The position numbers and the translations under genes are program-made. Positions 25,009 through 33,432 of a DNA stretch of 64,000 bases are shown here, one piece after another. The stretch is from assembly GCA_937931205.1 (NCBI GenBank), contig CALHBF010000012.1, forward strand, positions 1-64,000. The letters run 5' to 3'. The first letter of the stretch is position 1. Each line of letters starts with the position of its first letter. The stretch comes from an uncultured Bacteriovoracaceae bacterium (GTDB lineage: Bacteria > Bdellovibrionota > Bacteriovoracia > Bacteriovoracales > Bacteriovoracaceae). A model generated the notes under the pieces. The model was not told where the DNA came from. It worked only from the letters and a program-made list of their open reading frames with translations, and did no database searches.

Positions 25009-26302
25009 TGAGTACTCCTGGTTCGACTAAAAAATGCTGTAAAGACAGATCTGTTAATCCTACCATGAGAAAGCAATAAAGATCAGTAGCTTCTTCCATT
25101 GAGAAGCCGATCATTCTAGGTAACTTTTCAACAGGAGCGGCCGATCTCGCTCTTAGTCTGGTGCGTTCACGATCTGTATCAAGGATAATAGGATCGTGAT
25201 AGCGAGTGTCACCATAGGGGTTCCATTCCGCATGCATCAAGGCCCTCATGGGATGATTGTAGTGAACGACAACATCCCACATATTTTTAAAGTAACCATT
25301 GTGCATATAAGGTGGAGTGAGTCCTGTGTTTCTTAGAGGTGGAACTCGGAACTGATAGATCTCGGCAAGACTGCCTGTTACTTCAGCTCGACCTAGATCA
25401 TCTCCATTCTTTTTACCGGGCCCGAGCTGAGGGATCATGACATTTTGGAATCCAAAAGAACTCATGTGAGCTCCTGTGTGACAATTCACACACTGACCCT
25501 TTTCATAAAAAACAACTGCTCCACGTTTCATCTTTTCACTCATTAGTTCTTTTCTACCACGAAGATAAAGATCCCAAGGTGTGTTAATGGCAAGAAACTG
25601 GAAGCGTTGAAATTCGGCCAAGGCATTGGCCACGTGAGCGATGTTGTAATTTGTAACACCAGGGTAAGCTGCTTGGAACATTTCTTTATATTTTTTAGCA
25701 AAGCGACTTTTGAAAATTCGTTCCACTGCGTTCTGCCAAGCAGTCACATTATCAAGCTTGGAGTCTTTGCCAAGCATCTCTTCAGGGTTTGAAATAGGGA
25801 AGAGTGCCTGAACAGCTAGAAGAGAATTTAAGCTTGAAGCGATTTCTTTAAGCTGTGGATTCGGGCCATTAAGGAGAGGTTCCGGACTTATCCATCCGCC
25901 TTGAGCGTGATAGGCCACTCGACCATCCCAGAATAGATGAGGGATTTCTTTGAAACCAAGGTTAAAGAGTTGAGGAGTATGGCGTGGAAGAATAACTCCA
26001 CTGGCCTGCTGTCTAAAATCAGCTACGCCTTCTGCACCCTCACCAAGGCCTAGAGGTAGCGCATCTGCTGTTTGGCCACGTCCGCTATGGCAATCGTGGC
26101 ATGAGATATTATTATTTCCTGAAAGGGCTGTTTCAAAATAAAGGGTGAGTCCTAGTTTAAATAGTTCCTCATTCTTTGTGCCTGGGTAATCAAGAGCACG
26201 AACCTTAAAGTCCTTAATGTATTTATCAAGTTTAGCTTCGGTGGGTGAGCAAAGAGCGGCTAAAGAGTAACAAAACGCAACGACCACAAAACAACATTTC
26301 AT
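24920..26302 (-). CDS. Di-haem cytochrome c peroxidase / MauG-family protein
   Basis: 460 residues from the ATG at 26302, which has AAGGG nine bases upstream. The signal peptide ends around residue 19. Two haem sites are seen: CHDCH (Cys68, Cys71, His72) and CVNCH in the second half. PPLRNTGLTPPYMHNGYF is the conserved stretch before the distal region. It would reduce peroxide or modify a protein in the periplasm. The last 29 codons, out of frame over the redoxin gene, look unlike the family and may be a late extension. Confidence 0.85.
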   Translation of the reverse strand: MKCCFVVVAFCYSLAALCSPTEAKLDKYIKDFKVRALDYPGTKNEELFKLGLTLYFETALSGNNNISCHDCHSGRGQTADALPLGLGEGAEGVADFRQQASGVILPRHTPQLFNLGFKEIPHLFWDGRVAYHAQGGWISPEPLLNGPNPQLKEIASSLNSLLAVQALFPISNPEEMLGKDSKLDNVTAWQNAVERIFKSRFAKKYKEMFQAAYPGVTNYNIAHVANALAEFQRFQFLAINTPWDLYLRGRKELMSEKMKRGAVVFYEKGQCVNCHTGAHMSSFGFQNVMIPQLGPGKKNGDDLGRAEVTGSLAEIYQFRVPPLRNTGLTPPYMHNGYFKNMWDVVVHYNHPMRALMHAEWNPYGDTRYHDPIILDTDRERTRLRARSAAPVEKLPRMIGFSMEEATDLYCFLMVGLTDLSLQHFLVEPGVLNEMDDCDPIIGMRAYDRTSATKLHTQKSI

Positions 26303-26434
26303 GAAGAACAACCCTTGAGAACGTTTTCATTTTTAGAGGTAGTGATCGTATTGTTTGATATACCCAACGGCAAGAATTTTTTTATAATGCACCGCCGTTA
26401 TTAAAAGGTTTTTTAAGACGAATAGTTCCCTCTT

Positions 26435-26443
26435 TGCTATAGT
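26435..26443 (+). promoter_or_regulatory. Extended -10 promoter element for yebC
   Basis: TGCTATAGT fits an extended -10 and puts transcription start near 26450, with the TAGGAG ribosome site at 26468-26473. Confidence 0.45.
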
Positions 26444-26479
26444 TAAGTCTCGAATTTAATTTAAGTCTAGGAGTCTTGA

Positions 26480-27220
26480 GTGGGACGTAAATGGAACAAC
26501 ATTAAAATGAAAAAAGCGGCCGCAGATAAGCAGCGCTCGCAAAGTTACACGAAAGTTTTAAGAGAAATTACAATGGCCGTAAAAAGAAGTGGCCATGCTG
26601 AAGTTGATGCCAACTTTGGTCTAAAAATCGCTCTTCTAAAAGCACGTGAATATAACGTTCCCAAAGACAACGTAGATAAGGCCATCAAAAAAGGCCTTGG
26701 TGCAGATACTTCTGCTTGGGAAGAAATCAACTACGAATGTTACGCCATTGATGGTGTTGCCGTATACGTTGAAGCTGCTACTGATAACCCTACTCGAACT
26801 ATTTCTAATATTCGTTCTTATTTTAACAAATATGGTGGATCGATCGGAACACCTGGATGTCTTCAATTTGTCTTCGAGAGAAAAGCTACTTTCTCAATCA
26901 AAGAAGAGAATATGAAGGGAATGTCTTCGGATGATCTGATGATGGAGCTTATTGACTTTAATATTGATGATGTTGAAGTTGAGGATGGATATGTGACTGT
27001 GAAAGGTCCAGTAGAGTCATATGGTGATATCTATAAGAAGCTTGAAGAGCTAAGTATTAAAGTTGAGGAAGCTGAGCTTGAGCGTCTTCCTCTGAACACC
27101 AAAGAAGTTACTAAAGAGAGCTACGAGAAGATTATGAAGCTTATCGATGTTCTTGATGGTGATGATGATGTTCAAAAGGTTTATCACAATATCGAGTGGA
27201 ACGAAGCTTTTGCTGAATAA
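26480..27220 (+). CDS. yebC: YebC/PmpR-family protein
   Basis: 246 residues, the usual length. It starts with GTG (MGRKWNNIKMKK), preceded by TAGGAG. Family hallmarks are GHAEVDANFGLKIALLKAREYNVPKDNVDKAIKKG cut by short linkers, YECYAIDGVAVYVEAATDNPTRT split similarly, and NKYGGSIG. Members act as transcription regulators or as ribosome-associated factors that relieve stalling. A terminator follows within 12 bases. Confidence 0.95.
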   Translation: MGRKWNNIKMKKAAADKQRSQSYTKVLREITMAVKRSGHAEVDANFGLKIALLKAREYNVPKDNVDKAIKKGLGADTSAWEEINYECYAIDGVAVYVEAATDNPTRTISNIRSYFNKYGGSIGTPGCLQFVFERKATFSIKEENMKGMSSDDLMMELIDFNIDDVEVEDGYVTVKGPVESYGDIYKKLEELSIKVEEAELERLPLNTKEVTKESYEKIMKLIDVLDGDDDVQKVYHNIEWNEAFAE

Positions 27221-27231
27221 TTAAATTGATG

Positions 27232-27257
27232 AGGCCCACTTATGTGGGCCTTTTTTT
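27232..27257 (+). terminator. Rho-independent terminator after yebC
   Basis: An eight-bp stem (AGGCCCAC with GTGGGCCT), a TTAT loop and seven T. The T-tract runs straight into the GGAGG ribosome site of the next gene, so any transcript of that gene must read through or start inside this element. Confidence 0.88.
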
Positions 27258-27267
27258 GGAGGTCAAA

Positions 27268-28029
27268 ATGAAGTGGTTCATACTTTTGATGATGTTTCCA
27301 ACAGTTACTTTTTCTCAGACAATTAAAGACATTGAATACAAAGTAGGCGATGTCACTCTTAAGTCCAAACTAGTCCTCCCTAAAAAAACAAATGGCAAAA
27401 AACTTCCTCTCGTAGTGCTTTTCCCGGACTGGATGGGAAATGGAGAGTTTCTTTTAAATAAGGCAAAAGAGATTGCGAAGCTTGGCTATGTCGCTTTGGC
27501 CGCCGATGTTTATGGGAATGGTAAAGTTGCTCACGATGCAATTGAAGCTGCAAAACTTGCAGGAGAGCTTAAAAAAGGTCAGCGGGAAGAATTAAGAAAG
27601 AGAGTCAAGGCCGGAATTGATTTTGGTAAATTTCAAAAAGAAGTGGATGCGAGTCGTGTGATAGCGATTGGATATTGCTTTGGTGGGACGGCAGTGCTTG
27701 AGCATGCAAGAAGTGGAGAGTCACTTGCTGGCGTCGTAAGTTTTCACGGCAATCTTGATACTGAAAATCCTGGAACAAAATTTAATACTAAACTTCTTGT
27801 TCTTCATGGGGCCATTGACCCTTATGTAAAAAAAGTGGATATCGAAAAGTTTCGTGATGAAGTGAATAAGGCGCGGGCCGATTATCAATGGATTGAATAC
27901 AGTGGAGCTGTTCATGCTTTTACCAATCCCGAAGCTGGGAATGATATCGAAAAAGGTGCGGCCTACAATTCAAGTGCAGATATGAGGTCTTGGCAGCATT
28001 TCAGAGATTTTCTGCAAGAGGTATTCTAA
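27268..28029 (+). CDS. Secreted dienelactone-hydrolase family protein
   Basis: 253 residues from the ATG with GGAGG six bases upstream. A signal peptide is likely (cleavage after about residue 17, TFS). The catalytic triad is Cys137 (GYCFGG), Asp184 (HGAIDPYV) and His216 (AVHAF), the Cys-Asp-His type of dienelactone hydrolases. The substrate is probably an ester or lactone in the periplasm. A terminator overlaps its stop codon. Confidence 0.88.
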   Translation: MKWFILLMMFPTVTFSQTIKDIEYKVGDVTLKSKLVLPKKTNGKKLPLVVLFPDWMGNGEFLLNKAKEIAKLGYVALAADVYGNGKVAHDAIEAAKLAGELKKGQREELRKRVKAGIDFGKFQKEVDASRVIAIGYCFGGTAVLEHARSGESLAGVVSFHGNLDTENPGTKFNTKLLVLHGAIDPYVKKVDIEKFRDEVNKARADYQWIEYSGAVHAFTNPEAGNDIEKGAAYNSSADMRSWQHFRDFLQEVF

Positions 28030-28054
28030 GACCTATCTCTGATAGGTCTTTTTT
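28028..28054 (+). terminator. Rho-independent terminator overlapping two convergent stop codons
   Basis: A ten-bp stem (AAGACCTATC at 28028-28037 with 28041-28050), a TCT loop and a T-run. The stem contains the end of the convergent metalloprotease gene (stop at 28033). Confidence 0.88.
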
Positions 28055-29262
28055 AATTCCTCAAAGATTCTCTCATTCATATTTCCGCTGCGTGAGCACA
28101 TCAGATCGCTCACATCAATTTGATAATTCACATAGGCCTCAATCTTAGTATCGTAGAACTCATGATAACAGTCAGGAAGCCCCAAAACATGGCCAAACTC
28201 ATGGCGAAGTGTCCATTGAGAGTCAAATTCATCCAATGATGAGTTGGCATCCATCACAATTCGATCTCCACCCAGTTTATTCACATGAGCAGTGACACCT
28301 TTTTGAAACTCAAGAGTTGGTCCTGAGTAGTAGAAGGATAATTTAAGACTCCATTCTTTAAAGCGATACTCATCTTCAATATTCTGTTGAACGAAATCTT
28401 TAATGACTTGCGATTTAGGAGTGGTGAAAGGAATAAATGTTTCGGAATCACTCCAAGAAACATCATTTCTTTTTGCATCTTTTTTTATTTTAAAGAAGGT
28501 GTCCCAGTTCTTGGAAGCAATAGGGAAGTATTTATGGTAATGCTTAACTACGGCGTTCTTTTTAATGGCCTCAAGAACTTTCTTTTCACAGCTCTTTCTG
28601 GACTTCCAGTCATTCTGACAAATCTTGATTAAGGCATCTGTCGTTTCTTCCAGTTTTTCTTTAGAAAATGATTTGATGTTACTTAAAGCTTGGACATCAA
28701 TTTTATTTTGGGTCAGATAGTAGTATCCACGAACATCTCTTCTTTCTTGCCCAACCAAAAGTTCTTTAGAAGGATTAAGGAGTTTATAGCGAGCGGCCAT
28801 ACTGTAAAGGCCATATATCTTTCTGGCCTGAGTGGTGAACTCTTTATCATCGATATCCAATTGTTTTGTAAAAGGTGTCTGCCCAGTGATCACTTCTCTC
28901 ATTTGAGAAGGAAGCTGAGCTATGATTTCTTTACTTTTATCTTCTACAATTTTGGCAGAATAGATATAGGGTTTCTCAATAGGAACTCCGGCTCCTCGAT
29001 TGTTGGCCGTTGTTAGTTGAATGGTACTTTCAGCAGTTCTATCTTCATTAATAACTTTAAGCCAAGAGCTAAGGCGATTTCCGTAAGTAATGGCCTCCTC
29101 GATGGCATTATCTTTTTTACCGATAAACTTCTGAGATGAGTTTTGTTTAAGAAGAGCTTGATATTCTTCATGGCCCATTTGTGGATCAAGATGATGATCG
29201 ACACCTGCCCATCCAGAGGAGGTCAGCATGAAGGTAATGAGTGCCAGAGCTTTAGTATTCAT
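28033..29262 (-). CDS. Secreted zinc metalloprotease-like protein
   Basis: 409 residues with a signal peptide (about 1-19, SGWAG). Near the C terminus RHEFGHVLGLPDCYHEFYD contains HExxHxxG followed by LPDxYH, a metzincin-like zinc site with its third ligand probably in the DCYH stretch. The N-terminal 270 residues are rich in Lys/Glu and unrecognised; they may be a propeptide. The start codon itself is inside a predicted hairpin (29260-29284). It fits the set of secreted hydrolases in this window. Confidence 0.7.
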   Translation of the reverse strand: MNTKALALITFMLTSSGWAGVDHHLDPQMGHEEYQALLKQNSSQKFIGKKDNAIEEAITYGNRLSSWLKVINEDRTAESTIQLTTANNRGAGVPIEKPYIYSAKIVEDKSKEIIAQLPSQMREVITGQTPFTKQLDIDDKEFTTQARKIYGLYSMAARYKLLNPSKELLVGQERRDVRGYYYLTQNKIDVQALSNIKSFSKEKLEETTDALIKICQNDWKSRKSCEKKVLEAIKKNAVVKHYHKYFPIASKNWDTFFKIKKDAKRNDVSWSDSETFIPFTTPKSQVIKDFVQQNIEDEYRFKEWSLKLSFYYSGPTLEFQKGVTAHVNKLGGDRIVMDANSSLDEFDSQWTLRHEFGHVLGLPDCYHEFYDTKIEAYVNYQIDVSDLMCSRSGNMNERIFEELKKTYQR

Positions 29263-29284
29263 CCTTTTGGCTTTTCAAAGGATG
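29260..29284 (-). promoter_or_regulatory. Hairpin that pairs the start codon of the metalloprotease gene
   Basis: CATCCTTT on the transcript pairs with AAAGGATG, eight bp with a nine-base loop. The right arm holds both the AAAGG stretch and the ATG start, so folding would block initiation. Control by a small RNA, a protein or temperature is possible. Confidence 0.45.
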
Positions 29285-29394
29285 TGCCAATAAAGAGGAT
29301 GTGAATTTGGGTAAATAGTGGATGGGAAGTGTTAGATTTTTATACGGATATTTAAAAATGATCAATCTTTAGGCAATAGTTAGAATATCTTTTT

Positions 29395-30543
29395 CTATGG
29401 ATAGCAAAGCTTCTTCAAGGTGTTTTTTAAGGTTGCTATTGATTTTTTAGCAAAGAGACACGTTTTATCTTTGGCCCCACAGTGCTTTTGACATTGCTTG
29501 ATTTTGTCGTTGATTTTATTTAAGTCGAACTGATCTCTCTTTTCACATTGTTCTTTAATGACATTATCTAAAAATTGAAATCCTAATTTTTCAATGAAGA
29601 GTTCGTTGATACTAAGTTTGAACTCATCACATTTGTTGATCTGTTTTTCATCTGCTTTTGATTTTCTTATTTCTCCCAGTCCATGCTTATGGGCCATCTC
29701 TTCAATCCATGGAATATAATAAGAAACATTCGCATAGGCAGTAGAATCATGAACATGGTAATGAGTGTAGTACATTGATTCGTAATTCATCTTCACATAC
29801 TGAGTGATACCTTTTTGAAAAAATGCGCCGTCTTTAGTTTCAACGAAGAGAGGGCTACCTGAATCTCCAGGAAGGGGTCCTCCAGAAAGGTTATTATAAA
29901 AAAGAACTTCTGAGTTTTTCTTATTTAAAGAAAGAGAGCGATAGGTTTCGAGAGTAAAACTTTTGCTTTCGATATTCTTGAGATCGCTTTTTATAACTGG
30001 AAGATTTTGGATGTAGTCATTGAGTTCAGCGCTAAACATTTGCTTGTCTTGTTTTGGTAAGACTTTTAAGAGTGCCGTAAAGTAGTCAGGATAGGGACTT
30101 GTAATATGAATAGATCGTCCGACTAGTTTTAATTTTTCATGAAGAACATCACCTGTATCTAGAGTGACAGGATGAAAGTCATGAGGATCTATTTCAGTTT
30201 CAAGTTTAATAATGGCGATATCATCAGTGGGTGTGTAGTAGCCGTATTTAGGGTGAAGGATATTTTTTTCGACGGAATATATTTTACCATTAACGATTAT
30301 TGGTTGATAAGAGGCTAAACAGTGGGCTGCAGTGAGGATTGAGTTTCTCGTCAGGATTGATCCTGTACATCTGAATTCATTTGAAGGAGTAAGGATGGAA
30401 ACGATCTTTTTTTCCAACTTGTGATCTGCTTCTAATTGATCCCCATTAGCGATATTGGAAACATTTACAGACTGTTCCCTGTCGTTTTTGCCACAAGAGA
30501 TGATGACGATAAATAACAATAAAAGGATCGGCCGGAGATTCAT
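29395..30543 (-). CDS. Trypsin-like (S1) serine protease lipoprotein
   Basis: 382 residues. Lipobox IISC gives a lipidated Cys17. Trypsin motifs are in order: TAAHC (His), TDDIAIIKLE (Asp) and LPGDSGSPLF (Ser). After the protease domain (about 45-290) a Cys-rich tail (CEQRK-, CQKHCGAKDKTC-like spacing) could form disulfides. It would act at the outer membrane. The start has no Shine-Dalgarno, but TATAAG lies six bases before the ATG, so a leaderless mRNA is possible. Confidence 0.88.
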   Translation of the reverse strand: MNLRPILLLLFIVIISCGKNDREQSVNVSNIANGDQLEADHKLEKKIVSILTPSNEFRCTGSILTRNSILTAAHCLASYQPIIVNGKIYSVEKNILHPKYGYYTPTDDIAIIKLETEIDPHDFHPVTLDTGDVLHEKLKLVGRSIHITSPYPDYFTALLKVLPKQDKQMFSAELNDYIQNLPVIKSDLKNIESKSFTLETYRSLSLNKKNSEVLFYNNLSGGPLPGDSGSPLFVETKDGAFFQKGITQYVKMNYESMYYTHYHVHDSTAYANVSYYIPWIEEMAHKHGLGEIRKSKADEKQINKCDEFKLSINELFIEKLGFQFLDNVIKEQCEKRDQFDLNKINDKIKQCQKHCGAKDKTCLFAKKSIATLKNTLKKLCYP

Positions 30544-30645
30544 GATCGACTTATACTTTTATGGAGCTTCATTGAAAAGAGTGTAAGTAATATTGACAGA
30601 GGAGGAGAAGGGGGATTTTGCTTGATTTTTTAAGCGGTTAGCAAA

Positions 30646-30671
30646 GCGAGAGGGCCCTAAGACCCTCACGC
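30646..30671 (-). terminator. Probable terminator of the fumarase operon
   Basis: On the minus strand GCG-T-GAGGG pairs with CCCTC-T-CGC (eight bp with one mismatch), followed by a short T-rich stretch. It lies 11 bases after the stop of the beta subunit. Confidence 0.5.
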
Positions 30672-30681
30672 AGATAAGTAA

Positions 30682-31251
30682 TTAAAGAACTTCTTTCATC
30701 TTAGCTTTTGAAGCCTCATCAACTTCTTTATGAAGAGAGTTACCATGAGAGTCCATTGTTACAACGACTGGAAAATCTTCAACTGATAATTCCCAGATCG
30801 CTTCAGGTTGACCAAACTCTTCTAGGTAGAGACCATCAACCGATTTGATTTTTTCAGCAAGAACTTGAGCAGCTCCACCGATAGCATGAAGGTAAACACA
30901 TCCATACTCTTTACAAGCATCAAGTGTTTTTTGTCCCATTCCACCTTTACCGATGACTCCTACGATTCCGTAGTCACGGATAACTTCCCACTGATATGGC
31001 TCTTCACGGATAGAAGTCGTTGGACCTGCGGCCGTTACTGTCCACTTGCCAGTTTTTTTATCTTTCATTGTCACTGGGCCACAGTGATAGATGATTTGGT
31101 TTTTAAGATCTACAGGTGGCTTGTTGCCATCATGCAGATACTTATGAACGGCATCTCGGCCTGTGAATAGCTTACCAGTGATAAGAACCATGTCTCCAAC
31201 TTTAAGTTCTCTTACTGCTTCAACGCTAAAAGGGTATTCGAGTCTTTTCAT
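30682..31251 (-). CDS. Class I fumarate hydratase, beta subunit
   Basis: 189 residues. Conserved features are the GDMVLITGKLFTGRDAVHK start, GPTTSIREEP, VGKGGMG-like glycines and HAIGGAAQ. It is the C-terminal half of class I fumarase and pairs with the alpha subunit nine bases upstream to make the 4Fe-4S enzyme that interconverts fumarate and malate. A related role in tartrate hydration is possible, but fumarase is the usual function in such pairs. Confidence 0.9.
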   Translation of the reverse strand: MKRLEYPFSVEAVRELKVGDMVLITGKLFTGRDAVHKYLHDGNKPPVDLKNQIIYHCGPVTMKDKKTGKWTVTAAGPTTSIREEPYQWEVIRDYGIVGVIGKGGMGQKTLDACKEYGCVYLHAIGGAAQVLAEKIKSVDGLYLEEFGQPEAIWELSVEDFPVVVTMDSHGNSLHKEVDEASKAKMKEVL

Positions 31252-31260
31252 TGGGGTCTC

Positions 31261-32364
31261 CTAGTAAAGCCATTTTTTTATTTTAAGATTTGAATCAAGA
31301 ACTACACCTTGGCGACGGAATGCCCAGCACATGTATGAAATTGAAACAAAGAATGAAGCAGGTACGCGGTTAGCGTGAGTAATTTTACAAGACAGAAGTG
31401 TTGTCTTACCACCAAAGCCCATCGGCCCGATTCCAAGCTCATTACACGTTTTTACGATTTCTTTTTCAAGCTTATCAAGTTCAGGCATAGCATTTGAATC
31501 ATCAAGTTTGCGAAGAAGTTGTTTCTTAGCATACGAAGATGAATCAGCACGGTCTCCACCGATACAAACACCAAGAGAACCAGGACCGCAGCCTTTACCC
31601 TGAGCTTTATAAACAGCATCGATAATAACTTTACGAACACCTTCAAGATCACGGCCTGCTCCTAGAGCAGTATCAGGAAGAGAGTATTGAGTAGAAGTGT
31701 TCTCACATCCTCCACCTTTAAGCATCAGTTTAATTTCAACTTCTTTTTTATTGTGTTCATAGAAGTGAATTGAAGGATGTCCTTCACCAACGTTTGATCC
31801 TTCATTCTTACCAGTAATTGAGTTTACTGAGTTTTGACGAAGGTAGCCCTTCTCAGTTGCAAGCGTTACTGATTTCTTGATCAGCTCTTTAAACGGAGTC
31901 TGGTGAAAACCTGGCGGATGGTAAACAAAGAAAATCACTGTTCCTGTATCTTGGCACAGAGGCTGAGATTTAAGTTTTGCCAGATCAATGTTGTCGTTAA
32001 TGATGTTCATGGCATAGGCAGCAGTCGTATTTGCAACTTCCTGCTTTTTAGCAGCAAGGATGGCATTGAAAACATCATCAGGAACTTCTGTAGAAGTACG
32101 ACGAATAAGTTCAACGATTGATTCCATTGTTTGTTTTTTTGGATCTAATTTAGGAGCAACTTTTTTGGTCGCAACTTTTTTTGCAGGAAGAGCTTTTTTA
32201 GTAGCTGTTTTTTTAGCAGGAGCAGCTTTCTTAGCAGTAACTTTCTTTGTTGCCACTTTTTTAGCTGGAGTTTTTTTAGCAGTAGCTTTTTTAGCTTGAG
32301 GACGAGCTTTTTGGGCAGGACGGGCCTTTACTGAAGCCTTCTTAGAGGCTGCTTTCTTAGTCAT
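31261..32364 (-). CDS. Class I fumarate hydratase, alpha subunit with histone-H1-like N-terminal tail
   Basis: 367 residues. Residues about 80-367 are the normal alpha subunit, with Fe-S cysteines in PLCQDTG, GGGCENTS and GCGPGSLGVC. Residues 1-79 are a Lys/Ala/Pro/Thr tail with 27 Lys and 2 Arg, built of AKKxxAKK and PAKKxATKK units like histone H1 and bacterial HctB/AlgP tails. The tail is truly at the start: TAAGGAG stands before the first ATG (32364), while the internal Met80 has no ribosome site. This tail is not a normal part of the family. DNA or RNA binding is the natural guess, but other polyanions are possible. Confidence 0.9.
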   Translation of the reverse strand: MTKKAASKKASVKARPAQKARPQAKKATAKKTPAKKVATKKVTAKKAAPAKKTATKKALPAKKVATKKVAPKLDPKKQTMESIVELIRRTSTEVPDDVFNAILAAKKQEVANTTAAYAMNIINDNIDLAKLKSQPLCQDTGTVIFFVYHPPGFHQTPFKELIKKSVTLATEKGYLRQNSVNSITGKNEGSNVGEGHPSIHFYEHNKKEVEIKLMLKGGGCENTSTQYSLPDTALGAGRDLEGVRKVIIDAVYKAQGKGCGPGSLGVCIGGDRADSSSYAKKQLLRKLDDSNAMPELDKLEKEIVKTCNELGIGPMGFGGKTTLLSCKITHANRVPASFFVSISYMCWAFRRQGVVLDSNLKIKKWLY

Positions 32365-32449
32365 AAAAATCTCCTTAAATATGCCCCTATCATAGACCCA
32401 AAAAACTAGCTTGTTAACAATAGACTAGAAAATTTTATTAAGTGTTTGC

Positions 32450-32477
32450 CTTGACAGCTAAAAAACAGGCCCCATCT
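32450..32477 (+). promoter_or_regulatory. Sigma-32 (RpoH) heat-shock promoter of hsp20
   Basis: CTTGACA (32450-32456), 13 bases, and then CCCCATCT (32470-32477) fit the E. coli RpoH consensus CTTGAAA-N13-15-CCCCAT closely. Transcription would start near 32484. Confidence 0.85.
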
Positions 32478-32482
32478 TGTGG

Positions 32483-32496
32483 TTAAGAGCTCTTAA
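32483..32496. promoter_or_regulatory. 14-bp perfect palindrome at the hsp20 transcription start
   Basis: TTAAGAGCTCTTAA is a perfect palindrome exactly where the RpoH promoter would start transcription. It may be an extra operator. It does not match the CIRCE element. Confidence 0.45.
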
Positions 32497-32532
32497 AGAT
32501 TTTTTTTGAATTCATTTTTTTAGGAGGACACT

Positions 32533-32955
32533 ATGTTAGATTTTCAACTTCAGCCATTTGCTCAAGTACTACGAGCACTTGATCAAGAATTTACTCAGAA
32601 TTATCCCAATAAGGCCCAGTCATTTTGGAGCTTAGAAGAGGATGAAAAATCTTTTTATCTGGTTTTAGACACTCCAGGAGTCGCCAAAGAGGCCATAGAT
32701 ATTGAAATTATCGGGCATGAACTGGTCGTTAAATGGAATCCTGAGGCACGTCCTCGCAAGAGCATTGCCGGTGGAGTAAGACCAAAGAATTATGAGCATC
32801 GCTTTAAAATGAGCGATCAGGTTGATCCTGCAAAAATCGAGGCTAGCTACACTTATGGAGTGCTGGAGTTAAAACTCGGGAAAAGAGATGCCAATATTAG
32901 TAGAAAAATTTCAGTTTCAGATGCTTCAAATTCTGGAGATAATCTGAAAAACTAA
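32533..32955 (+). CDS. Small heat-shock protein, Hsp20/alpha-crystallin family
   Basis: 140 residues. The alpha-crystallin domain (about 34-128) includes YLVLDTPGVAKEAIDIEI, the polar loop with R/K, and SYTYGVLELKLGK, where the family normally has GVLTL. It is an ATP-independent holdase that keeps unfolding proteins soluble. TAGGAGGA precedes the ATG. The RpoH-type promoter upstream gives a direct prediction of heat induction. Confidence 0.92.
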   Translation: MLDFQLQPFAQVLRALDQEFTQNYPNKAQSFWSLEEDEKSFYLVLDTPGVAKEAIDIEIIGHELVVKWNPEARPRKSIAGGVRPKNYEHRFKMSDQVDPAKIEASYTYGVLELKLGKRDANISRKISVSDASNSGDNLKN

Positions 32956-32982
32956 ACATTCCTCCCAGGAAAATGTTTTAGG

Positions 32983-33009
32983 GGCCCAGGCATTCGCTTG
33001 GGCCTTTTT
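32983..33009 (+). terminator. Rho-independent terminator of hsp20
   Basis: GGCCCAGGC pairs with GCTTGGGCC (nine pairs, one G-T), with an ATTC loop and then TTTTT. It ends 18 bases before the osmC start. Confidence 0.85.
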
Positions 33010-33027
33010 ATTTATAAGGATTTAATT

Positions 33028-33432
33028 ATGTCTCTCATGAAGATTGAGTATCAGGGAAATTTTAGAACAAGTGCAACTCACTTGGATTCAGGCAATAACA
33101 TCATTACCGATGCGCCAAAAGATAATAATGGTAATGGGGAAGCATTCTCTCCTACAGATCTTTTATCAACTTCACTCGCTAGCTGTATGCTGACTATTGC
33201 GGCGATGAAGGGACGCTCTCTTGGGGTTGAGCTTCGTGGGGTTCAGGTTGAGATTCAGAAGAAGATGGCGGCAAGTCCTCGGAAGGTTGCGGAGATTGTT
33301 CTAAAGTTTCATTGGAATGGTCTTGATCAGACTCTTGAGCCTTCGGTGATGGATCAACTGAAGGAAGCTGCTCTGAATTGTCCTGTGGCTCTGTCTCTTG
33401 ATCCGTCTGTGAAGAAGACGATGATTTGGTAG
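33028..33432 (+). CDS. OsmC-family peroxide-resistance protein
   Basis: 134 residues from the ATG with AAGGA eight bases upstream. The two redox cysteines of OsmC/Ohr are present: TSLASCMLT and ALNCPVALS. The start DAPKDNNGNGEAFSPTDLLS is typical of the YhfA/OsmC branch. It reduces organic peroxides. The last 239 bases (from 33194) are also coding on the other strand, for the C-terminal tail of a subtilase; of the two, this conserved frame is clearly the older. Confidence 0.9.
   Translation: MSLMKIEYQGNFRTSATHLDSGNNIITDAPKDNNGNGEAFSPTDLLSTSLASCMLTIAAMKGRSLGVELRGVQVEIQKKMAASPRKVAEIVLKFHWNGLDQTLEPSVMDQLKEAALNCPVALSLDPSVKKTMIW

Noticed and set aside
32060-32299. Plus-strand frame rich in Ala/Phe/Leu opposite the fumarase tail
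   Set aside because: It is a mirror of the AKK repeats with no start site; low-complexity antisense only.
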